Shown: positions 9,108 to 16,325 of the stretch, piece after piece | Position numbering within the stretch: position 1 is the first letter of the stretch | Layout of the letters: every line of letters begins with the position of its first letter | Origin: an uncultured Lachnospiraceae bacterium | GTDB lineage: Bacteria > Bacillota > Clostridia > Lachnospirales > Lachnospiraceae | NCBI GenBank assembly: GCA_947564645.1 | Contig: CANOCU010000001.1 | Coordinates: 81,530-145,529 of the forward strand | Direction of reading: 5' to 3' | Length of the DNA stretch: 64,000 nucleotides | Notes under the pieces: model-generated | The model's input: only the letters and a program-made list of their open reading frames with translations | Databases searched by the model: none | What the model was told of the DNA's origin: nothing | Made by a program: the position numbers and the translations under genes

Positions 9108-9139
9108 CTCCATACAGTGTCCTCATACTCTGCATGGAG
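9108..9139 (-). promoter_or_regulatory. Leader hairpin 1 between the two short ORFs
   Basis: 9130-9139 (transcript CUCCAUGCAG) pairs with 9108-9117 (CUGUAUGGAG) over ten positions including one G-U, with a 12-base loop. The 5' arm lies inside leader ORF 1 and the 3' arm covers the ribosome-binding site of leader ORF 2. Its loop (9119-9125) is also exactly complementary to 9061-9067, giving an alternative fold. Confidence 0.5.
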
Positions 9140-9161
9140 TCTTCACGATCTCTAAAAGCAT
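9123..9161 (-). CDS. Leader peptide 1 (12 residues) upstream of the MFS gene
   Basis: ATG at 9161 encodes MLLEIVKTPCRV and then TGA. The ribosome-binding site AAAAGGAGG (9170-9178), 8 bases upstream, is the best in this region, better than that of the MFS gene. It is only about 20 bases from the predicted transcription start. This is the expected position of an antibiotic-sensing leader ORF. Confidence 0.6.
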   Translation of the reverse strand: MLLEIVKTPCRV

Positions 9162-9190
9162 AGTCCCGTCCTCCTTTTCGTAATACTGTT

Positions 9191-9219
9191 ATTGTACGGA
9201 AATCCATTTTATCTGTCAA
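9191..9219 (-). promoter_or_regulatory. Consensus sigma-A promoter for the MFS leader
   Basis: On the minus strand, TTGACA (9214-9219), a 17-base spacer and TACAAT (9191-9196). The start is predicted near 9184, giving a leader of roughly 180 bases before the MFS start. Confidence 0.75.
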
Positions 9220-9322
9220 TGACATTTAATAGATCCACCGGCTATAAACCCGGAAAGCCGAAAGGTCCTTTCCCATTATTAAAAATGTCTTTAAAAAATA
9301 CATCAGCATGTATAGAAAATAC

Positions 9323-9350
9323 TTACAAGACTATGCTAATGTTGTATGAT
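9323..9350 (+). promoter_or_regulatory. Candidate promoter for the Spo0A-C-like gene
   Basis: TTACAA (9323-9328), a 16-base spacer and TATGAT (9345-9350), about 80 bases before the gene. A small AGCCC-loop-GGGCT hairpin (about 9387-9400) lies between promoter and gene. Confidence 0.4.
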
Positions 9351-9433
9351 AGGATTATACTTTATTTTAAGTTGAATTCTGAAAAGCCCTGACGGGCTCT
9401 TTACACATCGCATGAGATGGGAAAGGAAAGACT

Positions 9434-9667
9434 ATGAATCAGAATAAAAAAGAAAAAATTTCGGAGCATTTGCGGACAATTGCGGAAAAAGAACAGATCA
9501 CAGAACGCGAAGTCCGGAATGAGATTGCCCACGCGGTTTCCCTTGCCCTGAAAAGCAGCGATCCTAAAATTCAGAATTTTTGGAAAAAAGTTCCCTGTGA
9601 GGGCGCCAGTCCCACCATTGAGGAAATTATAGATTTCATCGTGACCGGAATCGCCATGCATAAATAG
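9434..9667 (+). CDS. Small Spo0A C-terminal-domain-like protein
   Basis: A 77-residue charged protein. Residues about 15-40 (IAEKEQITEREVRNEIAHA) and the PTIEEIIDFI stretch near 60 line up with the tail of the Spo0A DNA-binding domain, which has a similar pattern (...TTASRVERAIRHAIEVAW... and KPTNSEFI). There is no receiver domain and only part of the effector fold. Small stand-alone proteins of this type occur in Lachnospiraceae; whether they bind DNA is not known to me. GGGAAAGGAAAG precedes the ATG. It lies between an exporter with its own promoter and a convergent XRE regulator, so it is probably monocistronic. Confidence 0.55.
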   Translation: MNQNKKEKISEHLRTIAEKEQITEREVRNEIAHAVSLALKSSDPKIQNFWKKVPCEGASPTIEEIIDFIVTGIAMHK

Positions 9668-9798
9668 AAATACTCGTCCACTTCTGCAGACAGTTAAAAA
9701 TCAAAAAACAGGCATCTCCAAAGAGTAGATGGTTCCATTTTTGAACTACATGCGTAGAATATCGACAAAAGCTTTTCCTGTTCCGGCTTATTGTCATA

Positions 9799-9820
9799 CG
9801 GCCTGTCACATGACAGGCCG
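9799..9820 (-). terminator. Hairpin downstream of the XRE gene
   Basis: CGGCCTGTC-ACAT-GACAGGCCG is a perfect 9-base stem with a 4-base loop, 22 bases after the XRE stop. It lacks a clear U tract, so it could be a processing or stability hairpin instead. Confidence 0.4.
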
Positions 9821-9842
9821 CACCGGATGATCCTCTGCTATT

Positions 9843-10178
9843 CTATTTTTTTATCATCCGCAACATATAAGCAAACACCCTGTCCATAAATATATCCTTC
9901 TGTTCTTTATTACAGTTGGCTATGTAGTTATCCACATCAAAATCGTTTCTGAGGCAGGCGCCGGTAATCAAATAAGTAGGATCAATGCCATACTCATGAT
10001 ACAAGATCAACAGCTTGTCTGCTGACAGTCCTGTAGCGCCGGACTCATATTTTCGGTAATGCTCTTCCGATACCCCAAGCGATACAGCAATTTCTGCCTG
10101 AGTCCGACCAAGATTACTCCTTGCCTCCCTTAACCGTTTTCCCACCTGCATGTTTGCTTCTTTCCTGTAATCATCCAT
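9843..10178 (-). CDS. XRE-family helix-turn-helix regulator
   Basis: About 111 residues. Residues about 14-70 form a Cro/CI helix-turn-helix: RLREARSNLGRTQAEIAVSL, then GVSEEHYRKYESG. The tail is helical. A longer frame to 10226 exists, but AAGGAGG seven bases before the ATG at 10178 fixes the start as MDDYRKEANMQ. It is convergent with the Spo0A-C-like gene and divergent from the tRNA. No target is evident; self-regulation is usual for such regulators. Confidence 0.8.
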   Translation of the reverse strand: MDDYRKEANMQVGKRLREARSNLGRTQAEIAVSLGVSEEHYRKYESGATGLSADKLLILYHEYGIDPTYLITGACLRNDFDVDNYIANCNKEQKDIFMDRVFAYMLRMIKK

Positions 10179-10324
10179 GATTTTCACCTCCTTATAGAAA
10201 ATCATAGCAATACACAGGCAAAACATACAGCATATATATTAACCAAACACCAGGTATTTTATAACCGCTCCCTGGTTATTTAAAATTAAATTCTATATAC
10301 CAATCATCTTTATCAAAAAAACTA

Positions 10325-10352
10325 TTGTATTTCCTGCTCACCATGCTATAAT
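10325..10352 (+). promoter_or_regulatory. Promoter of tRNA-Val
   Basis: TTGTAT (10325-10330), a 16-base spacer and TATAAT (10347-10352), ten bases before the mature tRNA 5' end. Confidence 0.7.
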
Positions 10353-10361
10353 AATAGTCAT

Positions 10362-10435
10362 GGAAGCATAGCTCAGCCGGGATGAGCGTTCGCCTCACAC
10401 GCGAGAGGTCATGGGTTCGAGCCCCATTGCTTCCA
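10362..10435 (+). tRNA. tRNA-Val (anticodon CAC)
   Basis: A cloverleaf can be drawn: acceptor GGAAGCA with TGCTTCC, D-arm GCTC/GAGC, anticodon stem around loop CTCACAC (anticodon CAC, reading GTG), and T-arm with GGTTCGAGCC. No CCA is encoded. A run of six T follows the discriminator A and probably ends transcription. It is monocistronic. Confidence 0.93.
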
Positions 10436-10527
10436 TTTTTTATGTTCTTTCCTGCTCTATGATCGTTTTCCAGACCACCTGGTGTCCTTTTTACGACACT
10501 TTACCGTTTCTACCGGAATGATCCGCA

Positions 10528-11448
10528 TCACTGTCCGCTGCCTGCCCCGGGATTCACATGCACCATGATATGTTTTACTTTCGGAAAATCCTTCTCTATC
10601 GCATCATGTACATGCTCCGCGATGCCATGCGCTTCCCGCAGCGTTTTATTGCCGTCCACCCTGATTTCAATATCAACATATATTTTATTTCCAAAGACGC
10701 GCGTATGCAGAAGATCCACTCCCAGAATGCCCTCCTGCCTGGCCGCGCATTCTTCAAACGCTCTCTCCGTCTCCTCATCGCAGGCCTTATCCACCATCTT
10801 GTTCACCGCATCCATAAAGATCTCATAGGCCGCCTTTTCTATGAAGAAGCAGATTACCACGCTTGCTATGGGATCCAGGATCGGGAATCCCATCCTGGAT
10901 CCGGCAATACCGGCCAAAGCGCCGATCGAAGACATTGCGTCAGAGCGGTGATGCCATGCGTCCGCCATGAGCGCGCCGGAATCGATCCTTCTGGCATTTA
11001 CTTTCGTATACTGGAACATTCCTTCCTTGACAAGGATGGACACGACCGCCGCGACAAGCGCCAGCCTGCCGGGCACGGCCAGATCCGTGTAATTTCCTCC
11101 CACGATCTTCCCCGCCGCACTGTATCCGATCCCCAATCCCGTTACCGCAAGAATGGTGGCAAGGACGATCGCCGCAACGCATTCCATCCTTTCATGTCCA
11201 TAGGGATGATCCTTATCCGATTCCCTGCTGGATATCTTGACCCCGATGATCACCACCACGGTACTGAAAACATCTGATGCCGAATGGATCGCATCCGAGA
11301 TCATGGCCCCTGAATGCGCAATGACTCCCGCCAACAATTTAAATACCGTGAGCAGGAAGTTTGCCACGATGCTGACCATGGAAACTTTTATGGCCACCTT
11401 CTCATAATCCTGTACGCTCTTTGCTTTGTCCTGATTTCCTGTTACCAT
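10528..11448 (-). CDS. Cation diffusion facilitator (CDF) metal exporter
   Basis: A 306-residue protein with about six membrane segments and a cytoplasmic ferredoxin-like tail. Metal-site motifs are visible: HSASDV with SDAIH in helix II (about 52-60) and ADAWHHRSD in helix V (about 155-163), plus HPYGHER between them. The C-terminal part (DIEIRVDGNKTLREAHGIAEHV) is the CDF cytoplasmic dimerisation domain. It exports zinc, iron, manganese or similar metals in exchange for protons; the specific metal cannot be read. It starts 15 bases after lacM, so it is probably the last gene of the glycosidase operon. Bacterial beta-galactosidases use Mg/Mn, but a link is speculative. Confidence 0.88.
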   Translation of the reverse strand: MVTGNQDKAKSVQDYEKVAIKVSMVSIVANFLLTVFKLLAGVIAHSGAMISDAIHSASDVFSTVVVIIGVKISSRESDKDHPYGHERMECVAAIVLATILAVTGLGIGYSAAGKIVGGNYTDLAVPGRLALVAAVVSILVKEGMFQYTKVNARRIDSGALMADAWHHRSDAMSSIGALAGIAGSRMGFPILDPIASVVICFFIEKAAYEIFMDAVNKMVDKACDEETERAFEECAARQEGILGVDLLHTRVFGNKIYVDIEIRVDGNKTLREAHGIAEHVHDAIEKDFPKVKHIMVHVNPGAGSGQ

Positions 11449-11463
11449 CCTGTTTTCATTCCT

Positions 11464-12435
11464 TTACTGTTCTCTTTTCACAGCGCCGATCCAGAATCCA
11501 TATGCAATATCTTTTTCACCGCTGATATGATAAGCCGGTTCCACATCCGTTCCCCAGCTGTCAATACCGCCGACGCCTCTCACCGCGCCAAGGATCGTCA
11601 GGACCGTTCTCCGCGCAGGCGGAAGTTCCTCATGATGGGTCGCATTCTCAAGCTCCTCCGCCGTATAAGGAAGACACGCAAAAGCAAAATCCTTCCCTTC
11701 TTCCGCATGAAAACAAAGACATGTCTCTTTCTTTTCCCGGCAGGCATTATCCAGGACAACGCTGCGATATACCTTTACCCACTTTGTCCGCATATGCATC
11801 CCGCAGTCCTGCGGCACCATATAGGGCGTTACGGGCAGTCCCTCAACTTCATAGACTCCCGGAACACCGCCTGCCATTCTGTCCGGATAGGTTTCTCCCG
11901 ACAGACCCTCATAGCAGTATCTGTCCGCGCAGGTCGGCATAATAAACCGCATACCAAATACCGGAAGCTGCGGCAGCCCTTCCCTGCCTTTATAATGAAC
12001 TTTCACATGAATGCTACCGCCGGCAAAAACTTCATAAGACACCGTGACCTGAGTAACAGGTACCGTAAGCGTTTCATAAGTATAAGTGACCGATGCCCTG
12101 CTTGCTTCTACCGGTCCCTCATACCTGTTGTTTTCCGGAGGCATTGGCACTGTAACAGGTTTACCGTCTATTTCAACTGCAATTCCTCTATTCCTGATAA
12201 AGCAGTCTGCCCCAAGCCACATGCCGCTCTTTAATGCAAACCCGCTGCCCCTGTCATTATCCGTAAGCGCACGCCAGAAAGTAGGCACAGGAGCCCTGTA
12301 GATCCACTCTTTCCCATCCAGTACAAGAGACTCCATCCCGATCCTGTTTTCGGAAAACAGACAGGAAAAACCTCCGCTGCGCATTCCGATGGTCACATCA
12401 CCCACGATGACTTGTAACTTATTCATACAATCCAT
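11464..12435 (-). CDS. lacM: Beta-galactosidase small subunit (LacM type)
   Basis: 323 residues matching the C-terminal Bgal_small_N (domain 5) part of LacZ. WRALTDNDRGSGF near residue 54 is the LacZ active-site loop, and residues up to the C-terminus form the beta-sandwich. It carries no catalytic glutamate, so it must work with a large subunit. Its start overlaps the end of the LacL gene in another frame by 17 bases, exactly the lactobacillus lacL/lacM layout (LacM there is about 320 residues). GAGG lies seven bases before the ATG at 12435. A second in-frame ATG three codons later is possible. It is translationally coupled to LacL. Confidence 0.88.
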   Translation of the reverse strand: MDCMNKLQVIVGDVTIGMRSGGFSCLFSENRIGMESLVLDGKEWIYRAPVPTFWRALTDNDRGSGFALKSGMWLGADCFIRNRGIAVEIDGKPVTVPMPPENNRYEGPVEASRASVTYTYETLTVPVTQVTVSYEVFAGGSIHVKVHYKGREGLPQLPVFGMRFIMPTCADRYCYEGLSGETYPDRMAGGVPGVYEVEGLPVTPYMVPQDCGMHMRTKWVKVYRSVVLDNACREKKETCLCFHAEEGKDFAFACLPYTAEELENATHHEELPPARRTVLTILGAVRGVGGIDSWGTDVEPAYHISGEKDIAYGFWIGAVKREQ

Positions 12436-14371
12436 AATAATACCTCACCTCCTGCATCGCCGGTTTCTCGGTTCTGTCGGCAAATACGATACCATTGCCG
12501 GAAAACTCATAATCACTGGCCCTGTCGTCAAAATCTCCGCCATAGCGCAGCACTTTTCTTCCCGTTACATGATCCGTCACATACAGCGCCTGATCAATAT
12601 AATCCCAGATATAGCCGCCCTGATACATCTCAAAACGATCCAACAGATCGATATAGGACTTCATACCGCCCAGCGAATTGCCCATATCGTGCATATATTC
12701 GCAAAGAATAAAGGGCTTTTTCGGCTCCTTCTCAAGATATTCTATGATATCTTCCGGTTTCGCGTACATACGGCTCTCAACATCGGACACCACATCTTCA
12801 TAAGTCCTGTCATAGATCACCCCTTCATAGTGCACAAGCCGCGAGTCGTCCTTTTCCTTAAAGAGACGCTGCATCGCCGCAATGTCTTCTCCTACATAGG
12901 ATTCATTGCCCAATGACCAGAACAGAACCGAAGGATGATTCTTAAAGGTCTCAAAATTAGTCCTTGCCCTGTCCACCACCGCTTCCTTCCACTGCGGCAG
13001 ACTCCCCGGCACATTCCACGAGGGTTCCGTAACTACCTTCTGCCAGGAGCCATGGCTCTCCAGATTTGTTTCCGACATCACATAGATACCGTTTCTGTCA
13101 CACAGATCATACCATGCCATCTGATCCGGATAATGACAGGTACGCACGGAGTTGATGTTGTTTCGCTTAAAGCAGTCGATATCCCATTCCATATCTTCAG
13201 TCGTAATACATCTGCCGCTTAGCGCACTCCACTCGTGACGGTTGACACCGTTGATGATCAGTCTTCTTCCGTTAAAATAAATTACCTTATCGCGAAGCTC
13301 GATACGGCGAAAACCAACCGCACAGGGTACGACTTCCACGGTTTTGCCCTGTTCTTCCTGCAAGGTGACCACGATTCTGTACAGGTACGGATTCTTATTT
13401 TCCCAGAGTATTATATTCCCGATCCCGTCGAAAGATAACTCCACCTCCGGCGCCGCTGCCACAGTCTGTTCACCGATTACCTGTCCATCCCGATCCTGCA
13501 GCATGACCAAAACGACGGCGCCCGTGTCTGTTCCGCTGAAAGCTCCTGTACTTGTCGAAGCTTTGACATTTTCACCATCCGTCCATGCCGCATCATCCCC
13601 GGCCGATATCTGCAGGCGCACTGCCACACTGCCACGCGTCAGATCCTCCGTGAGGACAGTCTTTACCCACATATCCTCAACATGCAGTTTTGGCTTGGCA
13701 TACAGTACCACATTCCTGAAAATCCCGAAAAAGCGGAAGAAATCCTGGTCTTCCAGATACGCGGCAGTACTGTTCTTGTATACTTCCACTGCCAGAACGT
13801 TTCCCTTATCCCGGATATAGGGAGTCAGATCAAACTCCGAAGGAGTAAAGCTGTCCTCCGCATATCCTACAAACTGTCCGTTCAGCCATACATACGCCGC
13901 CTGTTCCACACCCTCGAAACAGATACAGACCCGTTTCCCACGCAGTCCTTCCTCCAGGTCAAAAGTCCTGCGGTATGATCCCACCGGATTATAGGCAGCT
14001 TCGCTGAAAGAGCCTTCTTCCTTCCTGTCCTCGCCAAGCGCATAAGCCGGCCGGCGGTACACCTGCCCTTCCCACGGATACATGGTATTGATGTAATGGA
14101 TCTTATCATACCCGGCCATCTCTATATGGCAGGGAACCGCAATCTCTCCGAAATCGCTCGTATCATATTCCTCTTTATAGAAATCTGCCGGACGACTCTG
14201 TGGATTCAAGGAATAGCAAAACTCCCATATACCATTCAATGACTGGTATAACGAACTTGCCTGCCTCTCCATCTCCACCGCGTTCCCATACACCTTATGA
14301 TCACTATGTGCCGGAAGCTGTCCCACCCGAAAAACCTGCGGATCATCCAACCACTTAATCTCTGGCTGCAT
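12419..14371 (-). CDS. lacL: Beta-galactosidase large subunit (LacL type, GH2)
   Basis: About 650 residues containing LacZ domains 1-3: N-terminal sugar-binding jelly roll, immunoglobulin-like domain and catalytic TIM barrel. NRHEWS lies in the barrel; the acid/base glutamate is in WSLGNESY (about 457) and the nucleophile in LCEYMHDMGNS (about 531). It stops where the barrel ends, and the missing C-terminal sandwich is encoded by the overlapping lacM. It hydrolyses terminal beta-galactosides in the cytoplasm. AAGGAGG eight bases before ATG 14371 fixes the start; the nine residues before it are spurious. It follows the GH20 gene by 55 bases, indicating one operon. Confidence 0.9.
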   Translation of the reverse strand: MQPEIKWLDDPQVFRVGQLPAHSDHKVYGNAVEMERQASSLYQSLNGIWEFCYSLNPQSRPADFYKEEYDTSDFGEIAVPCHIEMAGYDKIHYINTMYPWEGQVYRRPAYALGEDRKEEGSFSEAAYNPVGSYRRTFDLEEGLRGKRVCICFEGVEQAAYVWLNGQFVGYAEDSFTPSEFDLTPYIRDKGNVLAVEVYKNSTAAYLEDQDFFRFFGIFRNVVLYAKPKLHVEDMWVKTVLTEDLTRGSVAVRLQISAGDDAAWTDGENVKASTSTGAFSGTDTGAVVLVMLQDRDGQVIGEQTVAAAPEVELSFDGIGNIILWENKNPYLYRIVVTLQEEQGKTVEVVPCAVGFRRIELRDKVIYFNGRRLIINGVNRHEWSALSGRCITTEDMEWDIDCFKRNNINSVRTCHYPDQMAWYDLCDRNGIYVMSETNLESHGSWQKVVTEPSWNVPGSLPQWKEAVVDRARTNFETFKNHPSVLFWSLGNESYVGEDIAAMQRLFKEKDDSRLVHYEGVIYDRTYEDVVSDVESRMYAKPEDIIEYLEKEPKKPFILCEYMHDMGNSLGGMKSYIDLLDRFEMYQGGYIWDYIDQALYVTDHVTGRKVLRYGGDFDDRASDYEFSGNGIVFADRTEKPAMQEVRYYYGLYE

Positions 14372-14426
14372 CTCATAAACCTCCTTCTGTCCTAACAATT
14401 GTTCCTCTTATCCTTGTATCATTTTA

Positions 14427-16277
14427 TCACTCCCGCAGCAGATCCGCATAGCGGAACACGACTTCCTGTATCCGGTACAGCTCCGACTCTCTGCTCACGC
14501 TGCGCCAGACCTCTTTATAAAACAGAAACCATTCTTCCAGTTCCGCCGCCAGAGTACGACCGTCCACCTCGACCGGCAGATCCGCCCGGTACTCCCTGAC
14601 AGCGATCCAGACGCCGATCTTCTGTAAAAGCTGTATACCGCGGATCGCCACAAGACACGCATGCAGCATATCATTCGTCCGCGCAGGCAGCCCCGGCATC
14701 AGCCGGCGAATCCTGTCTGCAATATCCTCCAGGTTCTGAAGAATCTTCCCCGCATCAGCCATGCCGCTCATCACCTTTGCCACCGCTTCTGCTTCTGCCT
14801 CGGCAGGCAGCATGTTTCCTGTCTTCTCTATATAGCCTACCGCCATCTGCCAGTCAAACACCTGATTATGCGCAATCTCCGCCATGACGGAAACAAGCTT
14901 GCCGGATTTATCGCCAAACTCCACCTGGGATATCCTGCTGTTCATCTCTTCAAACGACGGAATCTTTCCGTTCCAGGAAAAAGCCGCCCCGTAGATCCTG
15001 CCCGGAATCCCGAAATCCGGATGATTGATATGTCCGTAATCTCCCCAGTCCGTGGTCAGAACACCTTCCGTGTGATATTTACGGGCATAAGTGCACATAC
15101 GTCCGATATTCTCATAGGCCACATCCAACCGGTTTACAAACTGATTCCATCCGCTTACACCCGGACAATTATACAACACCGCTCCCGCCCCTGCAAGCTT
15201 TCTGGTAGATTCTTCACTCTGGTCCGCCGCATAGCCCCAGTTTAAGCAGATCGTCTGCGGCGGAAGTTCTTCGATCACTTCCGGAAATTCGCAGATAATA
15301 TCTCCCCAGAACATGGGGATCTTCCCCTTCTCCACCAGGAACTCACACAGCTTCCGCACATGGTCGATATACAGACGCTTCACACCGACCCGCTCCGCTT
15401 CCGCAAGGCTTCTTCCTTTGCCCAGATCGAAGGTCTCGTCCGCCCCGATATTAAAGTGCTTCGATGTAAAAAGGGGCATGAACTCCTCGATCAGGCCTTT
15501 GATCAGTATAAGGCTCTCCTCCTGCGTCACATCGATCGTATGGTGCATCATCCGGTCCACTAATCCAAAAGGCTCCTTCTCCGCATCCGGCAGTTCGCAC
15601 AGATGCGCATAAGATCTGGTGCGCAGCAGCTTATACAGATGCCCGAAGCAGGAGATATTCGGGATCAGTTCGATTTGCAGTCTCCGGCAGTAAGCGTCAA
15701 GCTCCAGAATGTCCTGGGCCGTCAGCGGCGTATCGTCCCGCCACATCTCGCTTAGCCCCTCGAACAGATAGGAATGCTCGATATACAGCTGCATCTGATT
15801 GATCTTATAGAACGCCAGATTGTCCGCTAACCCTTTTAAATAAGAAAGCGTCGGGATCCGCCCTCTGGTCACGTCATGATAGAATCCCCTGTTCTTCATA
15901 TCCGGGAAATCATGGATCCGCAGGCAGGGCACGCAGGCGCCGGTCTGCCGGACGATCTGCCGGAGCGTCTGCACGCCGTACAGCAGGCCTCTTTCCCCGC
16001 CTCCCTCGATCCTGATGCCGTCCGCACTGACTGACAGACGGTACGCCTCCTCGCCTGACACAGCGCCCATCGCCAGCGTCACCGCCGCCTTCCCGGATCT
16101 TCCTCTGGTGATCGCCGGACCGTATCCCATGCATCCACGCAGCTCTTCCTGCAGCAGCTTCGCATATCCGTAAGCCTCCGTTCCGCAGGAGTCGTCGATC
16201 ACAATCTTATGGTCAAACCGGATCGTATACTCCCCCTCCAGGATATCCATCTGCTGTGGTTCCGGTATGATGTACAT
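14427..16277 (-). CDS. Glycoside hydrolase family 20 beta-hexosaminidase
   Basis: 616 residues. Residues 1-110 form the GH20b alpha/beta domain and a TIM barrel follows from about 125 (KNRGFYHDVTRGRIP). The catalytic Asp-Glu pair lies in NIGADETFDLG near residue 280. There is no signal peptide, so it acts in the cytoplasm on imported oligosaccharides, releasing N-acetylglucosamine or N-acetylgalactosamine. It sits between two beta-galactosidases, which suits stepwise trimming of Gal-GlcNAc (lacto-N-biose or LacNAc) type glycans. GGAGGAGAG precedes the ATG, and the 48-base gap after lacZ suggests cotranscription. Confidence 0.88.
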   Translation of the reverse strand: MYIIPEPQQMDILEGEYTIRFDHKIVIDDSCGTEAYGYAKLLQEELRGCMGYGPAITRGRSGKAAVTLAMGAVSGEEAYRLSVSADGIRIEGGGERGLLYGVQTLRQIVRQTGACVPCLRIHDFPDMKNRGFYHDVTRGRIPTLSYLKGLADNLAFYKINQMQLYIEHSYLFEGLSEMWRDDTPLTAQDILELDAYCRRLQIELIPNISCFGHLYKLLRTRSYAHLCELPDAEKEPFGLVDRMMHHTIDVTQEESLILIKGLIEEFMPLFTSKHFNIGADETFDLGKGRSLAEAERVGVKRLYIDHVRKLCEFLVEKGKIPMFWGDIICEFPEVIEELPPQTICLNWGYAADQSEESTRKLAGAGAVLYNCPGVSGWNQFVNRLDVAYENIGRMCTYARKYHTEGVLTTDWGDYGHINHPDFGIPGRIYGAAFSWNGKIPSFEEMNSRISQVEFGDKSGKLVSVMAEIAHNQVFDWQMAVGYIEKTGNMLPAEAEAEAVAKVMSGMADAGKILQNLEDIADRIRRLMPGLPARTNDMLHACLVAIRGIQLLQKIGVWIAVREYRADLPVEVDGRTLAAELEEWFLFYKEVWRSVSRESELYRIQEVVFRYADLLRE

Positions 16278-16325
16278 ATAGTCTCTCCTCCTCTTCCTAT
16301 TCTTTCAATGCCCGGGTGTCCCGCC

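Noticed and set aside
10430-10527. A leader or small gene between tRNA-Val and the CDF gene end
   Set aside because: Only a T run after the tRNA and a short GACCACC/GGTGTC imperfect repeat are visible; nothing supports a gene.
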